Numbered from the stretch's first letter, positions 46,193 to 55,828 are shown. The stretch: 64,000 bases of DNA from Corynebacterium callunae DSM 20147 (GCF_000344785.1 NC_020506.1:1364001-1428000), one strand, 5' to 3'. The notes: generated from the sequence alone by a model not told the origin. A program made the numbers and translations.

Positions 46193-46641
46193 ACTCCGGG
46201 AGTCAACTCCGGGCGAGAACCTTGCGATTACACCTGCACAGATATCGCCCAATTTTATGGATATCTTGTGTATCTTTTTTAGCCCTTCAAAAAGTCAAGC
46301 CTCTGAACTTCATTTAGGGAAAAATCACCGTGTTTTCGCAGGTTTTTCATCCTTGCAACGCAGAGTAGCTGGGCAGTAGCCGGACAGTGTTCGGCGTGTG
46401 AGGCGACGGTATGTCCAAATGGTCTATATCCTGAATGTATTGTGGTCTTAGATAGTTAATGACATCGTGATAATTCTTTTATCGCGCAGTGATCGTCTGA
46501 GCTGGTCTCAGGGCCGGTCTTAGACAGCTAAAGATAGTCACGGTACGTCACAAAGCGTCATTTAAACCCGGTGGTGAAAGACTTGTTCATCACCAAAGAT
46601 GGCCATTGAGAGCAATTCGAGTCAAGGAAGAGAGTTTGACT
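46193..46641. other. Long intergenic region xerD-parA with direct repeats
   Basis: 449 bp without a recognisable gene. Just after xerD, ACTCCGGG is repeated (46195 and 46206 region). Further on, GGTCTTAGATAGTTAATGA (46444-46462) and GGTCTTAGACAGCTAAAGA (46516-46534) match at 16 of 19 positions, 72 bp apart. Between them is CTGAG-CTGGT-CTCAG, a small inverted repeat. These could be operator sites for parA expression. Confidence 0.5.
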
Positions 46642-47514
46642 GTGAGTGATGCGGGGAAGCAGAACACTTCTAAAGTGGAGGTCGGGCTCACCGGCCGACC
46701 CCTGCGTGAATTGCCGGACCCCCAGCCTTTGGAAAAGCATGGTCCAGCAACAATTATCGCCATGGCAAACCAAAAAGGTGGCGTGGGTAAAACCACCTCC
46801 ACCATTAACCTCGGTGCATGCCTCGCAGAGGCAGGGCGTAAAGTCCTGCTCGTTGACTTGGATCCTCAAGGTGCTTTAACTGCGGGCCTAGGTATTCGTT
46901 ATGACGATGTTGATGTCACCGTCTATGACCTCATGGTGGACAATAACTCCACCATCGATCAGGCTATTCACCACACCACGGTCCCAGACCTAGATGTAGT
47001 GCCAGCAAATATTGATCTCTCCGCCGCTGAAATCCAGTTGGTTAATGAGGTTGGTCGTGAACAAACTCTCGCTCGTGCCTTGCGTCCTGTGATGAAGGAA
47101 TATGACTTCATCATCCTGGACTGTCAGCCATCCCTTGGATTGCTGACGGTCAATGCGCTCGCATGCGCCCATGGCGTAATTATCCCAATGGAGTGTGAGT
47201 ATTTCTCATTGCGCGGCTTGGCTTTGCTCACCGATACCGTGGAGAAGGTTGCAGATCGCCTCAACTTCGATCTGGAGATCTTGGGCATCTTGGTCACCAT
47301 GTTTGATCGTCGCACTTCCCATGCGCGTGAAGTGATGTCGCGAGTGGTGGAAGTTTTTGATGAGAAGGTTTTTGATACCGTCATCACTCGCACGGTGCGT
47401 TTCCCTGAAACCTCTGTCGCCGGCGAGCCTATTATCACGTGGGCTCCGACTTCCCAGGGCGCTGAGCAATACCGCGCGCTGGCACGCGAAGTCATTCACC
47501 GCGCTACCCACTAA
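46642..47514 (+). CDS. parA: ParA/Soj-like ATPase (chromosome segregation associated)
   Basis: 290 residues from GTG 46642, chosen because AAGGAAGAG lies 9 bp upstream; the frame stays open to 46606. VGLTGRPLRELPDP is the conserved opening of this actinobacterial family (Rv1708). Deviant Walker A MANQKGGVGKTTSTINL, DLDPQGALTAGLG and LDCQPSLGLLTVNAL follow. It lacks a ParB partner here and precedes scpA, so it is not the origin-proximal ParAB pair. It probably acts with the ScpAB condensin or in positioning; that is inference. Confidence 0.9.
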   Translation: MSDAGKQNTSKVEVGLTGRPLRELPDPQPLEKHGPATIIAMANQKGGVGKTTSTINLGACLAEAGRKVLLVDLDPQGALTAGLGIRYDDVDVTVYDLMVDNNSTIDQAIHHTTVPDLDVVPANIDLSAAEIQLVNEVGREQTLARALRPVMKEYDFIILDCQPSLGLLTVNALACAHGVIIPMECEYFSLRGLALLTDTVEKVADRLNFDLEILGILVTMFDRRTSHAREVMSRVVEVFDEKVFDTVITRTVRFPETSVAGEPIITWAPTSQGAEQYRALAREVIHRATH

Positions 47515-47605
47515 ATTGCTTGTCGACGCCACCCTCGTGGCAGGCCTTCAGGCATGTCACTGGGGTGACAGCAGCGGGGTGGGTTAAGGTTTTTAAAGAA
47601 TTCTT

Positions 47606-48496
47606 ATGACTACAGTCGCTGAAAAACATCAGGAGCTCTCCGCAGGAGAACCAGGGGTTGGCCCCATTGGGCCGGAACCTCTTGTTTCTCCAACCCCGGA
47701 AACAAATGAAGACGCCGCGGGGTTCAAGGTTCAGCTAGATAATTTTGAAGGTCCTTTTGACCTCCTATTGCAGCTGATTTCAAAAAAGAAACTTGATGTC
47801 ACTGAAGTTGCCTTAGCTCAAGTAACCGATGAGTTTATTTCTTATACGCGCGCACTTGGTGAAACTAGTGATCTTGATGAAGTCACAGAGTTCTTGGTGG
47901 TGGCAGCAACCTTATTGGATCTTAAAACTGCCCGCTTATTGCCACGTGGTGAAGTAGATGATGAAGAAGATTTAGAACTGCTTGAGATTCGCGATCTGCT
48001 CTTTGCCCGCCTTTTGCAATATCGCGCTTATAAGCAGGTTGCCGATCTTTTTGGGCAATGGCAGCGAGAGGCCCGCAGGCGATATCCGCGTGCAGTGTCT
48101 TTGGAAGCACAATTTGTGGATCTTTTGCCACCTGTTTCCTTAGGCCATTCTCCCCAGAGTTTTGGTGAACTTGCCGCAGCGGTGTTTAAACCACAACCCC
48201 CAGAAGGTGTACGCACCGACCACATTCACCAAGTTGCAGTATCGGTGCCGGAACAAGCAGGAAAAATCCTAAGCACCCTCAAACTTGCTGGTATTGACCA
48301 TTTTCTTACCTTCCAATTGCTCACTCGTGATTGCACCGTGTCCATGGAAATCGTGGGAAGATTCTTGGCACTTCTAGAACTTTATAAAGCTCGCGCCATT
48401 GAGACTGTGCAAGACGAGCCTCTGGGCGAGCTTAAAGTGGCGTGGACAGGAAAAGAAGTTGATCCAGCGGTAGTGGCTGCCAGCGATTGGCAATAA
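47606..48496 (+). CDS. scpA: Segregation and condensation protein A (kleisin)
   Basis: 296 residues. FKVQLDNFEGPFDLLLQLIS is the kleisin N-terminal signature that contacts the SMC neck; the C-terminal winged helix (LTRDCTVSMEIVGRFLALLE) binds the SMC head. Residues 1-40 are a Pro/Glu-rich extension. With ScpB and SMC it compacts and resolves chromosomes. It lies 91 bp after parA. scpB is not adjacent but 1.8 kb on, behind two inserted genes. Confidence 0.95.
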   Translation: MTTVAEKHQELSAGEPGVGPIGPEPLVSPTPETNEDAAGFKVQLDNFEGPFDLLLQLISKKKLDVTEVALAQVTDEFISYTRALGETSDLDEVTEFLVVAATLLDLKTARLLPRGEVDDEEDLELLEIRDLLFARLLQYRAYKQVADLFGQWQREARRRYPRAVSLEAQFVDLLPPVSLGHSPQSFGELAAAVFKPQPPEGVRTDHIHQVAVSVPEQAGKILSTLKLAGIDHFLTFQLLTRDCTVSMEIVGRFLALLELYKARAIETVQDEPLGELKVAWTGKEVDPAVVAASDWQ

Positions 48497-48515
48497 TCCA
48501 CCACCGGTGCAGCTG

Positions 48516-49079
48516 CTAGGGACGATTCTTTAATAACTCCAAAACCTCGTCGCTTAGTGGCCTGTCAGCATAAATCCGCACATTGGGCTCATTGGGATCG
48601 TTCTCAGTACCAATGCGACGGCCTTCCCAAACAGGGGAGAGACCAAGCTTTTCCAGAATGTGATAAGACGCAGGGTGGTTGGTTGTCACGCGGGCAGTAA
48701 GTGGCAGGGAATCGTCGATACGCTTGGTGGCAGTTGTGGCGGCATTTGAGATCTCGGTGGCATAACCATTGCCCCAAAGATCTGGGCGAAGGCGGTACTT
48801 CAGATCCCATACCTTGCCATCTACTAGCTCTACGCCACCAACGCCTACAAATTCCGCCGGACGCTCGCGCAGATATACACCCCAAGGTCCAAGATCTTTT
48901 TGATTCCAACTATCGTTGGTCCGCTTGATGATCTCGCGGGTTTCGCGGAGGTCTTTGTGCCGAGCTTGGGGGCGGTGCTCCCAAAGGCGGGTATCAGAGT
49001 AAATCTGGTGTGCTTCATCAACGTGCTCCACATTTAGCGGAACCAGGATGAGCCTGTCGGTGCGTGTAATCGTAGCCAT
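48516..49079 (-). CDS. GNAT-family N-acetyltransferase
   Basis: 187 residues on the opposite strand to its neighbours. TDRLILVPLNVEHVDEAHQI at the N-terminus and the RPDLWGNGYATEISNAATT acetyl-CoA loop mark the RimJ/RimL-like GNAT group (Acetyltransf_3 type). The acceptor is unknown. It ends 20 bp from the scpA stop (convergent) and stands, with sseA, between scpA and scpB. Confidence 0.85.
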   Translation of the reverse strand: MATITRTDRLILVPLNVEHVDEAHQIYSDTRLWEHRPQARHKDLRETREIIKRTNDSWNQKDLGPWGVYLRERPAEFVGVGGVELVDGKVWDLKYRLRPDLWGNGYATEISNAATTATKRIDDSLPLTARVTTNHPASYHILEKLGLSPVWEGRRIGTENDPNEPNVRIYADRPLSDEVLELLKNRP

Positions 49080-49273
49080 GGAGAAATGTTAGAACATCAC
49101 TAACGGCTAATGTGACCGCTCTCACGAAATTGTTTAGTTTGTGTCCTTTTTCAAAGAGTTTTCCCAGGATTGCATCAAAAAGAGAAGAATGCAGAGCTTT
49201 CCGCATTAACCCCGCGTAGGGGTGATTTAGTAGCTTAAAAACCAGGGTAGAGGTTGAGCAATTCTGTGGTTGT

Positions 49274-49298
49274 GTGAATTAAATCGGGCTATATTCAC
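49274..49298. promoter_or_regulatory. Inverted repeat in the GNAT-sseA divergent region
   Basis: GTGAAT and ATTCAC separated by 13 bp lie 33 bp before the sseA -10 TATGAT (49331-49336), which is 8 bp from ATG 49345 (leaderless spacing). The rest of the 265-bp gap shows no gene. Confidence 0.35.
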
Positions 49299-49344
49299 CC
49301 AAATTAAGTGTTTTTAGTGATCTTAAGCACTATGATGGCTGGTT

Positions 49345-50214
49345 ATGACTTCTGTATATTCATCTCCGACAGAGCATGATCATGCCCCTTTAGTGCCGTT
49401 CTACCCCGATGGTCCGGTAGTTACCGTGAGCTGGCTTGCTGAACACCTAGGCCAGGACAACCTCGTCGTGCTGTGTGCTGCAATGAATGATGCAGAACAG
49501 GCCCAAGCGGCCGGAATCCCTGGCGCCCACCTTGCTGATCTGGAAGCTGATTTTTCCGATCAATCGGCAACACTTCCTCACACCGTGCCGGGCAATCTTA
49601 AAACTGTGTTGGAAAGCTATGGCATTAGCGATGACACCACAGTGGTGGTTTATGACCGACAGGGCTTAATGGTCGCACCGCGAGTGTGGTGGCTATTGCG
49701 TGCCGCTGGCCTAACAAAGATCGGCGTTTTGGACGGAGGCTTACCGGCATGGCAAGCAGCTGGGCTAGACGTTACTGAGCTGGCAATTCCTGTAGCTAAG
49801 GGGCACATTAACGCTACGCCTCGTCCTGAACTTTTGGTCGGTGCTGATGGGGTAGAGCGTGCCATTGCGCGATCTAGTAAAGCAGTAGTGGATGCACGCA
49901 GTGCCGGACGTTTTTCCGGAGTGGAAGATGAACCTCGTCCGGGCTTGAAAAAGGGCTCAATTCCCGGCAGTGTCAATATTCCTTTTGATGAAGTTGTGGA
50001 TGCAGAGGGATTGTTAAGGGCACCTGCGGATTTACGTGAACTTTTTGAACACCGCACCCACCACGCAAAATCCCTGGTGTTTAGCTGCGGCTCAGGAGTA
50101 ACTGCCTGCGTTGATGCGTATGCTGCCGTTGTTGCAGGTTATGAAGACGTAGTTGTTTATGACGGATCTTGGGCAGAGTGGGGCAATCCTAAAAATCAGC
50201 GCCCGATTGCATAA
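49345..50214 (+). CDS. sseA: Thiosulfate / 3-mercaptopyruvate sulfurtransferase (two rhodanese domains)
   Basis: 289 residues. Tandem rhodanese domains: an inactive N-terminal one (VTVSWLAEHLGQDNLVVLCA, VVVYDRQGLMVAPRVWWLLR) and a catalytic C-terminal one with VVDARSAGRFSG and the active loop SCGSGVTAC. The CGSGVTA loop is that of 3-mercaptopyruvate sulfurtransferases rather than the basic loop of thiosulfate enzymes. Cytoplasmic sulfur transfer. It appears leaderless and has no obvious tie to its segregation neighbours. Confidence 0.92.
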   Translation: MTSVYSSPTEHDHAPLVPFYPDGPVVTVSWLAEHLGQDNLVVLCAAMNDAEQAQAAGIPGAHLADLEADFSDQSATLPHTVPGNLKTVLESYGISDDTTVVVYDRQGLMVAPRVWWLLRAAGLTKIGVLDGGLPAWQAAGLDVTELAIPVAKGHINATPRPELLVGADGVERAIARSSKAVVDARSAGRFSGVEDEPRPGLKKGSIPGSVNIPFDEVVDAEGLLRAPADLRELFEHRTHHAKSLVFSCGSGVTACVDAYAAVVAGYEDVVVYDGSWAEWGNPKNQRPIA

Positions 50215-50245
50215 ACCAGCTTCCTTAATGGTCAAGCCGAGCGAG

Positions 50246-50251
50246 TAAACT
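50246..50251 (+). promoter_or_regulatory. -10 box of leaderless scpB
   Basis: TAAACT lies 8 bp before ATG 50260, giving scpB its own promoter. An independent promoter fits its separation from scpA. Confidence 0.5.
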
Positions 50252-50259
50252 CTCACTCC

Positions 50260-50838
50260 ATGAATGACTTTGACCCCGCATTGATTCCAGCCATGAGTTT
50301 GATTCCTCAAACCCGATCCCGGCTGGAATCAATTTTATTGGTGGTTGATTCACCAGTTCCAGCTAGCACTTTAGCCCGAGTTTTAGGCAGTGAGACCGGG
50401 GCTATTACAGGCATTTTGCAGGAGATGGCCACTGAACTTGATGAGCGGGGAAGTGGCATTGACCTGCGGGAAACCGCAGAAGGTTGGCGTTATTACACCC
50501 GTCCGGAAAACGCCGACATCGTGGAGCAATTTCTCCTGGATGGTAACCAAACGCGATTGTCTCGTGCAGCCTTAGAAACCTTGGCTGTTGTTGCATATCG
50601 GCAGCCGGTGACGCGTTCCCAAATTTCCGCGGTCCGTGGCGTCAATGTTGATGGAGTAATGCGTACCCTGCAGCTGCGCGGGTTGGTTAAGGAAGTTGAT
50701 GTTGAGGAATCAACCGGTGCTCACCGCTATGCAACCACAGAGTTATTGCTTGAATTATTAGGTATTGAATCTTTGGATAAATTGCCTGACCTGGCGCCGT
50801 TATTGCCCGAGGTTGACTCCATTGATGAAGACTTCTAA
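50260..50838 (+). CDS. scpB: Segregation and condensation protein B
   Basis: 192 residues with two winged-helix domains: SRLESILLVVDSPVPASTLA and the conserved SRAALETLAVVAYRQPVTRS then GVNVDGVMRTLQLRGLVKEV. It dimerises on the ScpA linker in the SMC complex. The C-terminal tail is acidic. rluB follows after a 125-bp gap, so it may be transcribed separately. Confidence 0.95.
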   Translation: MNDFDPALIPAMSLIPQTRSRLESILLVVDSPVPASTLARVLGSETGAITGILQEMATELDERGSGIDLRETAEGWRYYTRPENADIVEQFLLDGNQTRLSRAALETLAVVAYRQPVTRSQISAVRGVNVDGVMRTLQLRGLVKEVDVEESTGAHRYATTELLLELLGIESLDKLPDLAPLLPEVDSIDEDF

Positions 50839-50963
50839 ATTCCTGAACTATGTGGCCTAGATAGCTGAGTGGTGTTATAGCTGCGGGAATAGTGGTTTTG
50901 AGTGTTGTGGTGTAGGATTTCTAAGATTCAACTTCATAAGATTTCAAGATTAAGGACACTAAC

Positions 50964-51926
50964 GTGACCCCACCCGCTCGCCGTGATGGCACACCGGAAA
51001 AGAAGCAGAGCAATCGCTCTGGCGGCTACCGGTCCAATGTTCGTGGTTATAAGCCAGGATCCACCCGCCCAGATGCCCGCCAGCAGCAGCCAAAGAAGGA
51101 AGAACTCCTTCTTTCAAATGCTAAACCTGCCAAGAAGCAAAATGTATCAAACAATGATGATTGGTCATTGGGCTTCCTCAATCGCAACGATTCCAACGGA
51201 ATCCGCCTCCAAAAAGTGTTGGCCCAAGCCGGAGTAGCTTCCCGTCGCCACGCTGAAATCATGATCGACCAAGGTCGTGTTGAGGTCAACGATAAGATCG
51301 TCACCGCTCAAGGTGTCCGCGTTGATCCTGCTAAGGATGTCATCCGTGTTGATGGCGTTCGCATCAACATCAACGAGGATCTTGAATACTTCATCCTCAA
51401 TAAGCCACGTGGCATGCATTCCACCATGAGTGATGATCTCGGTCGTCCTTGCGTGGGTGACCTGGTCAGTGAGAAAACTGCCTCCGGTCAGCGCCTTTTC
51501 CACGTCGGTCGTCTTGACGCCGACACTGAAGGTCTGCTTTTGCTTACCAACGATGGTGAGCTCGCCAACCGCCTCATGCACCCTAAGTACGAGGTTCGCA
51601 AAACCTACTTGGCAACTGTGCGCGGTGAAGCCGGAAGCAAGCTTACCTCTGCCTTGCGTGATGGTATTGAGCTAGAAGACGGTCCTGCAAAGGCTGACTT
51701 TGTGCAGATCATCGATACTTTCCAGGGCAAGTCCTTGATTCGCCTGGAGATCCACGAGGGCCGCAAGCACATTGTGCGTCGTATGTTTGCAGAGCTCGAG
51801 TACCCAGTTGAGCGTCTGGTCCGTACCAAGCTGCACACCGTGCAATTGGGCGATCAAAAGCCAGGCACCTTGCGTGCGCTGAACTCTGCAGAGCTCGCCA
51901 GCCTCTACAAGGTGGTGCAGCTGTGA
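50964..51926 (+). CDS. rluB: 23S rRNA pseudouridine synthase B family
   Basis: 320 residues. A basic, disordered N-terminal extension (about 1-70, Lys/Arg/Gln/Pro-rich), an S4 domain (GIRLQKVLAQAGVASRRHAE), then the RsuA/RluB catalytic core with GRLDADTEGLLLLTNDGEL (catalytic Asp in RLD) and EGRKHIVRRMFAEL. In E. coli RluB modifies U2605 of 23S rRNA. GTG start, AAGGACA upstream. It overlaps cmk by 4 bp. Confidence 0.94.
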   Translation: MTPPARRDGTPEKKQSNRSGGYRSNVRGYKPGSTRPDARQQQPKKEELLLSNAKPAKKQNVSNNDDWSLGFLNRNDSNGIRLQKVLAQAGVASRRHAEIMIDQGRVEVNDKIVTAQGVRVDPAKDVIRVDGVRININEDLEYFILNKPRGMHSTMSDDLGRPCVGDLVSEKTASGQRLFHVGRLDADTEGLLLLTNDGELANRLMHPKYEVRKTYLATVRGEAGSKLTSALRDGIELEDGPAKADFVQIIDTFQGKSLIRLEIHEGRKHIVRRMFAELEYPVERLVRTKLHTVQLGDQKPGTLRALNSAELASLYKVVQL

Positions 51927-52633
51927 CAGCAGTGTCCAATATGCCTAATGGTGGCTTGATTGTTGCAATCGATGGTCCCTCCGGCACTGGAAAATCCACT
52001 ACTGCACGCGCTTTAGCCACCCGCCTCGAGGCAAAATACCTCGATACGGGTGCGATGTACCGAGTTGCCACCTTGCATGTGCTCAACAAGGGCATCGATC
52101 CAACTGATGCTGAAGCTGTAATTGCGGCTACGGCAACATTGCCTTTGACTATCTCCGATGATCCAGCCTCCACCGAGGTTCTTCTTGGTGGTCAGGACGT
52201 ACAAAAGGAAATTCGTGGACCAGAGGTGACCGCACAGGTCTCGGCCGTTTCCGCGATCCCTGAAGTCCGTGAAAACCTGGTTGCCTTGCAACGCGCTTTG
52301 GCTTCCAAAGCGCAACGCTGCGTGGTTGAAGGCCGTGATATCGGAACCGCAGTGCTTGTCGACGCGCCCATCAAGGCGTATCTCACCGCCTCAGCGGAAG
52401 TACGCGCCCGCCGGCGCTTTGATCAAGATACCGCTGCTGGTCGCAGCGTTAATTTTGACGAAGTGCTCGCTGATGTACAGCGTCGTGATGAACTTGATTC
52501 CACTCGTGCTGCTTCTCCGCTGAAACCAGCAGAAGATGCACACATTGTAGATACTTCCACTATGACTATGGATGAGGTCCTCGATCTCCTTGTCCAGTTG
52601 ACTGAAGCCTCCGCCGAAAGGAGCAAACAGTGA
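51923..52633 (+). CDS. cmk: Cytidylate kinase
   Basis: 236 residues. P-loop [12 protein letters not shown] near residues 15-26, CMP-binding YLDTGAMYR and [20 protein letters not shown]. It phosphorylates CMP and dCMP for the CTP/dCTP pool. GTG start overlapping the rluB stop; its own TGA overlaps the der GTG. The order rluB-cmk-der is as in Rv1711-Rv1713. Confidence 0.96.
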   Translation: MTAVSNMPNGGLIVAIDGPSGTGKSTTARALATRLEAKYLDTGAMYRVATLHVLNKGIDPTDAEAVIAATATLPLTISDDPASTEVLLGGQDVQKEIRGPEVTAQVSAVSAIPEVRENLVALQRALASKAQRCVVEGRDIGTAVLVDAPIKAYLTASAEVRARRRFDQDTAAGRSVNFDEVLADVQRRDELDSTRAASPLKPAEDAHIVDTSTMTMDEVLDLLVQLTEASAERSKQ

Positions 52634-54279
52634 CCGATAAAAATAATATGCCAGGTGAAGAGGACGAGACCGTCTTCGTTTACCACACCCACAAAGGTGA
52701 AATGGATGTTGTGGGAGCTTTTGCCGATGAGGAAGAACTTGCGCCTCATGGCGGTTGGGCCTCAGCTGACTTTGACCCCAGCGAATTTGGTCTAGATGAT
52801 GATGACTTCGCTGAAGACGATGATGCAGACTTCGATCCCGAAGATTTTGATGATTCCGATTTTGCAGAACCTGACTTTGGCGAAGGTTATGGCGAAGAAG
52901 ACTGGGAGCAGATTGAAACTGCTTTTGGCATCAAGAGCCCTCACCTTGAAGAATCCTTGTGCACAGTCGCTATTGTTGGTCGTCCAAACGTGGGTAAGTC
53001 CACGCTGGTAAACCGCTTTATTGGACGTCGTGAAGCAGTGGTGGAGGACTTCCCGGGTGTTACCCGTGACCGAATCTCCTATATTTCTGACTGGGGCGGC
53101 CAGCGCTTCTGGGTGCAGGACACCGGTGGCTGGGATCCTAACGTTAAGGGCATTCACGCCTCCATCGCTTATCAGGCAGAAGTGGCTATGCAAACCGCAG
53201 ACGTTATCGTCTTTGTGGTTGATACCAAGGTCGGCATTACTGAGACTGACTCTGTGATGGCAGATAAACTGCTGCGCTCTGAGGTTCCAGTTATTTTGGT
53301 TGCCAATAAGTTCGACTCTGATAGCCAGTGGGCTGATATGGCTGAGTTTTATGCACTTGGCCTGGGCGATCCTTACCCAGTGTCTGCTCAGCACGGTCGT
53401 GGTGGCGCGGATGTCTTGGACAAAATTTTGTCCCTGTTCCCAGCCGAGCCGCGCTCGAAGTCGATCGTTGAAGGCCCACGCCGAGTAGCGCTCGTCGGCA
53501 AGCCCAATGTTGGTAAGTCTTCATTGCTTAATAAGTTCGCCGGCGAAACCCGCTCCGTTGTTGACAACGTTGCTGGTACCACCGTTGATCCAGTTGACTC
53601 CCTGATTCAATTGGATGATCACCTGTGGAAGTTTGTGGATACCGCAGGCCTTCGAAAGAAGGTTAAGACCGCCACCGGCCACGAGTACTACGCATCCTTG
53701 CGTACCCACGGTGCTATTGATTCAGCAGAACTCTGTGTGCTTTTGATTGACTCCTCGCAGCCAATCACCGAGCAGGATCAGCGTGTGCTGGCCATGATCA
53801 CCGATGCTGGTAAGGCTTTGGTTATTGCCTTCAACAAGTGGGACCTCATGGATGAGGATCGTCGTATTGATCTTGATCGTGAGCTTGACCTGCAGTTAGC
53901 ACACGTTCCTTGGGCAAAGCGGATTAATATCTCCGCTAAGACAGGTCGTGCTTTGCAGCGCCTTGAGCCTGCAATGTTGGAAGCTTTGGCAAGCTGGGAT
54001 CGCCGCATCTCCACTGGCCAGCTCAACACTTGGCTGCGTGAAGCAATTGCTGCAAACCCACCTCCAATGCGTGGTGGTCGCTTGCCTCGTGTGCTTTTTG
54101 CCACGCAGGCATCCACCCAGCCTCCTGTTGTAGTGCTCTTTACCACCGGATTCTTGGAAGCTGGCTACCGCCGTTACCTCGAGCGTAAATTCCGTGAGCG
54201 CTTTGGATTTGAAGGCACTCCAGTACGTATTGCAGTACGTGTTCGTGAGCGTCGTGGCAAGGGCGGCAAGCGCAAATAA
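52630..54279 (+). CDS. der: Ribosome-associated GTPase Der (EngA)
   Basis: 549 residues. Two tandem GTPase domains: G1 GRPNVGKST (about 117-125) and GKPNVGKSS (about 291-299), with NKFD and NKWD motifs, and the C-terminal KH-like domain ([18 protein letters not shown]). It is essential for 50S subunit maturation. The first ~105 residues are an additional, very acidic disordered segment ([20 protein letters not shown] region), which makes it longer than the usual ~440-490. GTG start overlapping cmk. Confidence 0.96.
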   Translation: MTDKNNMPGEEDETVFVYHTHKGEMDVVGAFADEEELAPHGGWASADFDPSEFGLDDDDFAEDDDADFDPEDFDDSDFAEPDFGEGYGEEDWEQIETAFGIKSPHLEESLCTVAIVGRPNVGKSTLVNRFIGRREAVVEDFPGVTRDRISYISDWGGQRFWVQDTGGWDPNVKGIHASIAYQAEVAMQTADVIVFVVDTKVGITETDSVMADKLLRSEVPVILVANKFDSDSQWADMAEFYALGLGDPYPVSAQHGRGGADVLDKILSLFPAEPRSKSIVEGPRRVALVGKPNVGKSSLLNKFAGETRSVVDNVAGTTVDPVDSLIQLDDHLWKFVDTAGLRKKVKTATGHEYYASLRTHGAIDSAELCVLLIDSSQPITEQDQRVLAMITDAGKALVIAFNKWDLMDEDRRIDLDRELDLQLAHVPWAKRINISAKTGRALQRLEPAMLEALASWDRRISTGQLNTWLREAIAANPPPMRGGRLPRVLFATQASTQPPVVVLFTTGFLEAGYRRYLERKFRERFGFEGTPVRIAVRVRERRGKGGKRK

Positions 54280-54294
54280 GCGTCGCCAAATGCG

Positions 54295-54343
54295 CTAAAA
54301 GGCCGGTGAACTTGAATATTCTTCAAGTTCACCGGCCTTTTAG
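54295..54343. terminator. Bidirectional terminator after der
   Basis: A 22-bp perfect stem (54295-54316 with 54322-54343) containing AAAAGGCCGGTGAACTTGAA and its complement, with A and T runs at the ends. It serves der and the converging GyrI-like locus. Confidence 0.95.
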
Positions 54344-54363
54344 TCTTTAAAAACTTTAAAGGC

Positions 54364-54879
54364 TTAGGACTGCAGCAAAATATAAAGATCAGTTCTTAAA
54401 GTTGCAGGATCGATATCCGGGGTGGGTTCGGTGACATAAACCTCCCACAAAGGAAAAGCAGGAGTCTGTCCGGATTGCTCGATGGCCTCCATAAAACCTT
54501 GCCAGGCCTGGGGTAATCCGTCATAGGCGCCGATATGGGAAATTCGGGCGACTTTACCGGCAGGAATTGTGGAAGGCATAACGGTAACGTGCTGCTCGCT
54601 TACTTCCTCCGCTAAAACATGATCAACAGAAATTCCTACCTCAAAGGTGACAGTATCGGTGGGCATGCGGTGATGAAGAGCAAAGCCTGGGACTTGGGGG
54701 CTGATTCCGCGCTGCGCCAAAGTGGGGATCAACGCGTGGAAAGTTTGATCAAAGGCTACATCCATCTCAGACATGGGGTAGTCGGTGAAGAATACAACTG
54801 CGGTGGGTACTTACGGGACCTCAAGGATTTCAAGGTCTGTGGCAGGGGCAGAATTTAGGTATAGGTCTTTGGAAGCCAT
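54364..54879 (-). pseudogene. GyrI-like / effector-binding-domain protein with in-frame stop
   Basis: From ATG 54879 the minus frame reads MASKDLYLNSAPATDLEILE-VP, then TAA at 54813-54811, then continues in the same frame: VPTAVVFFTDYPMSEMDVAF and so on to the stop at 54364. The whole (170 codons plus the stop inside) resembles GyrI-like small-molecule-binding proteins (AraC effector-binding domain). One base change (for example CAA to TAA, Gln) would explain the break. Translation might restart at ATG 54774 (136 aa), but that lacks the first beta strand. Either a recent pseudogene or a sequence error. Confidence 0.7.
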
Positions 54880-54955
54880 TAGATTTATCCAATCACAATC
54901 AACTACCGCGAATATTTGGTTTTTCTTAACTTTAATTCGCTACCATACCGAAAAG

Positions 54956-55759
54956 TCACTTCTTTCGAGTGAGTACAAAAGCATCACAGCGGTAGGGAAG
55001 TGCTACCTCTTCAGCTTCGCTAAAAGCCAGATGTTCATAGAGATACCAGCGCAAGTTATTGTCCACGCGTTCTTGAATTTTGGGGCTAGAGCGCAACCAG
55101 TAGGAACGGGTGTGCGCCAATTGGATTATTTCTTCGGGGCTAAGGTGCTGTTCCCAGGTGGTGCGTAGGGTTGTACTGATTTCCCATGGAGCAGCAACCT
55201 CAGGGATAAAACCCGGTTTGAGTACATCTCCGGCATGCATAATTCTGCTTAAACGATGCACCCAGGGGATAGCGGTATCTAAATTGTTCCATACCAATAA
55301 CACCGCTCCGCCAGGAGAAATTATGCGATCAAATTCGGCAGCGGCAGCCGGCACATCAACCCAATGCCAGGTCTGGGCACAGCTGACTAAATCAACGGAG
55401 TTCGGCGCTAAAGCAGTGGCCTCTGCAACTGCCTGCCAAGCCGGAATTGTGGGAAAAGAATTATGCAAAACGCGCAACATATCCATGCTGGGATCGAGCG
55501 CGAGCACGTTATGCCCAGCAGTGTCCAGCAACCCAGTGAGTTTTCCGGTGCCAGCTCCGACATCTGCAATCCTGGAATATCCGGCAGCCAATTCAACAAC
55601 GTCAGTTGGATAACCAGGGCGCGCGTCATTATAAGTGGTACTGCCATGGTTGAAGGCTCGAGCCCCAATTTCTCGGTGCTGCTCACCATTAAATATGGGG
55701 GCATTCTTTTTAGAGACCGGAGGAATTGGTGGATGCAGGGAATAAGAGGATTCTGTCAT
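54956..55759 (-). CDS. Class I SAM-dependent methyltransferase
   Basis: 267 residues. Motif I IADVGAGTGKLTGLL, acidic ALDPSMDML, and VDLVSCAQTWHWVDVPAAA (motif post-I to IV region of the Methyltransf_11/25 type). FNHGSTTYNDARPGYP precedes it, as in the family of small-molecule methyltransferases near UbiE/Tam. The substrate is unknown. No neighbour indicates a pathway. Confidence 0.88.
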   Translation of the reverse strand: MTESSYSLHPPIPPVSKKNAPIFNGEQHREIGARAFNHGSTTYNDARPGYPTDVVELAAGYSRIADVGAGTGKLTGLLDTAGHNVLALDPSMDMLRVLHNSFPTIPAWQAVAEATALAPNSVDLVSCAQTWHWVDVPAAAAEFDRIISPGGAVLLVWNNLDTAIPWVHRLSRIMHAGDVLKPGFIPEVAAPWEISTTLRTTWEQHLSPEEIIQLAHTRSYWLRSSPKIQERVDNNLRWYLYEHLAFSEAEEVALPYRCDAFVLTRKK

Positions 55760-55828
55760 GACGAAGCATTATTCTAGCCCTTCTTAGCACCTCCGAATAA
55801 CGATATATCGGTTGCTCAAGAACTGCGA

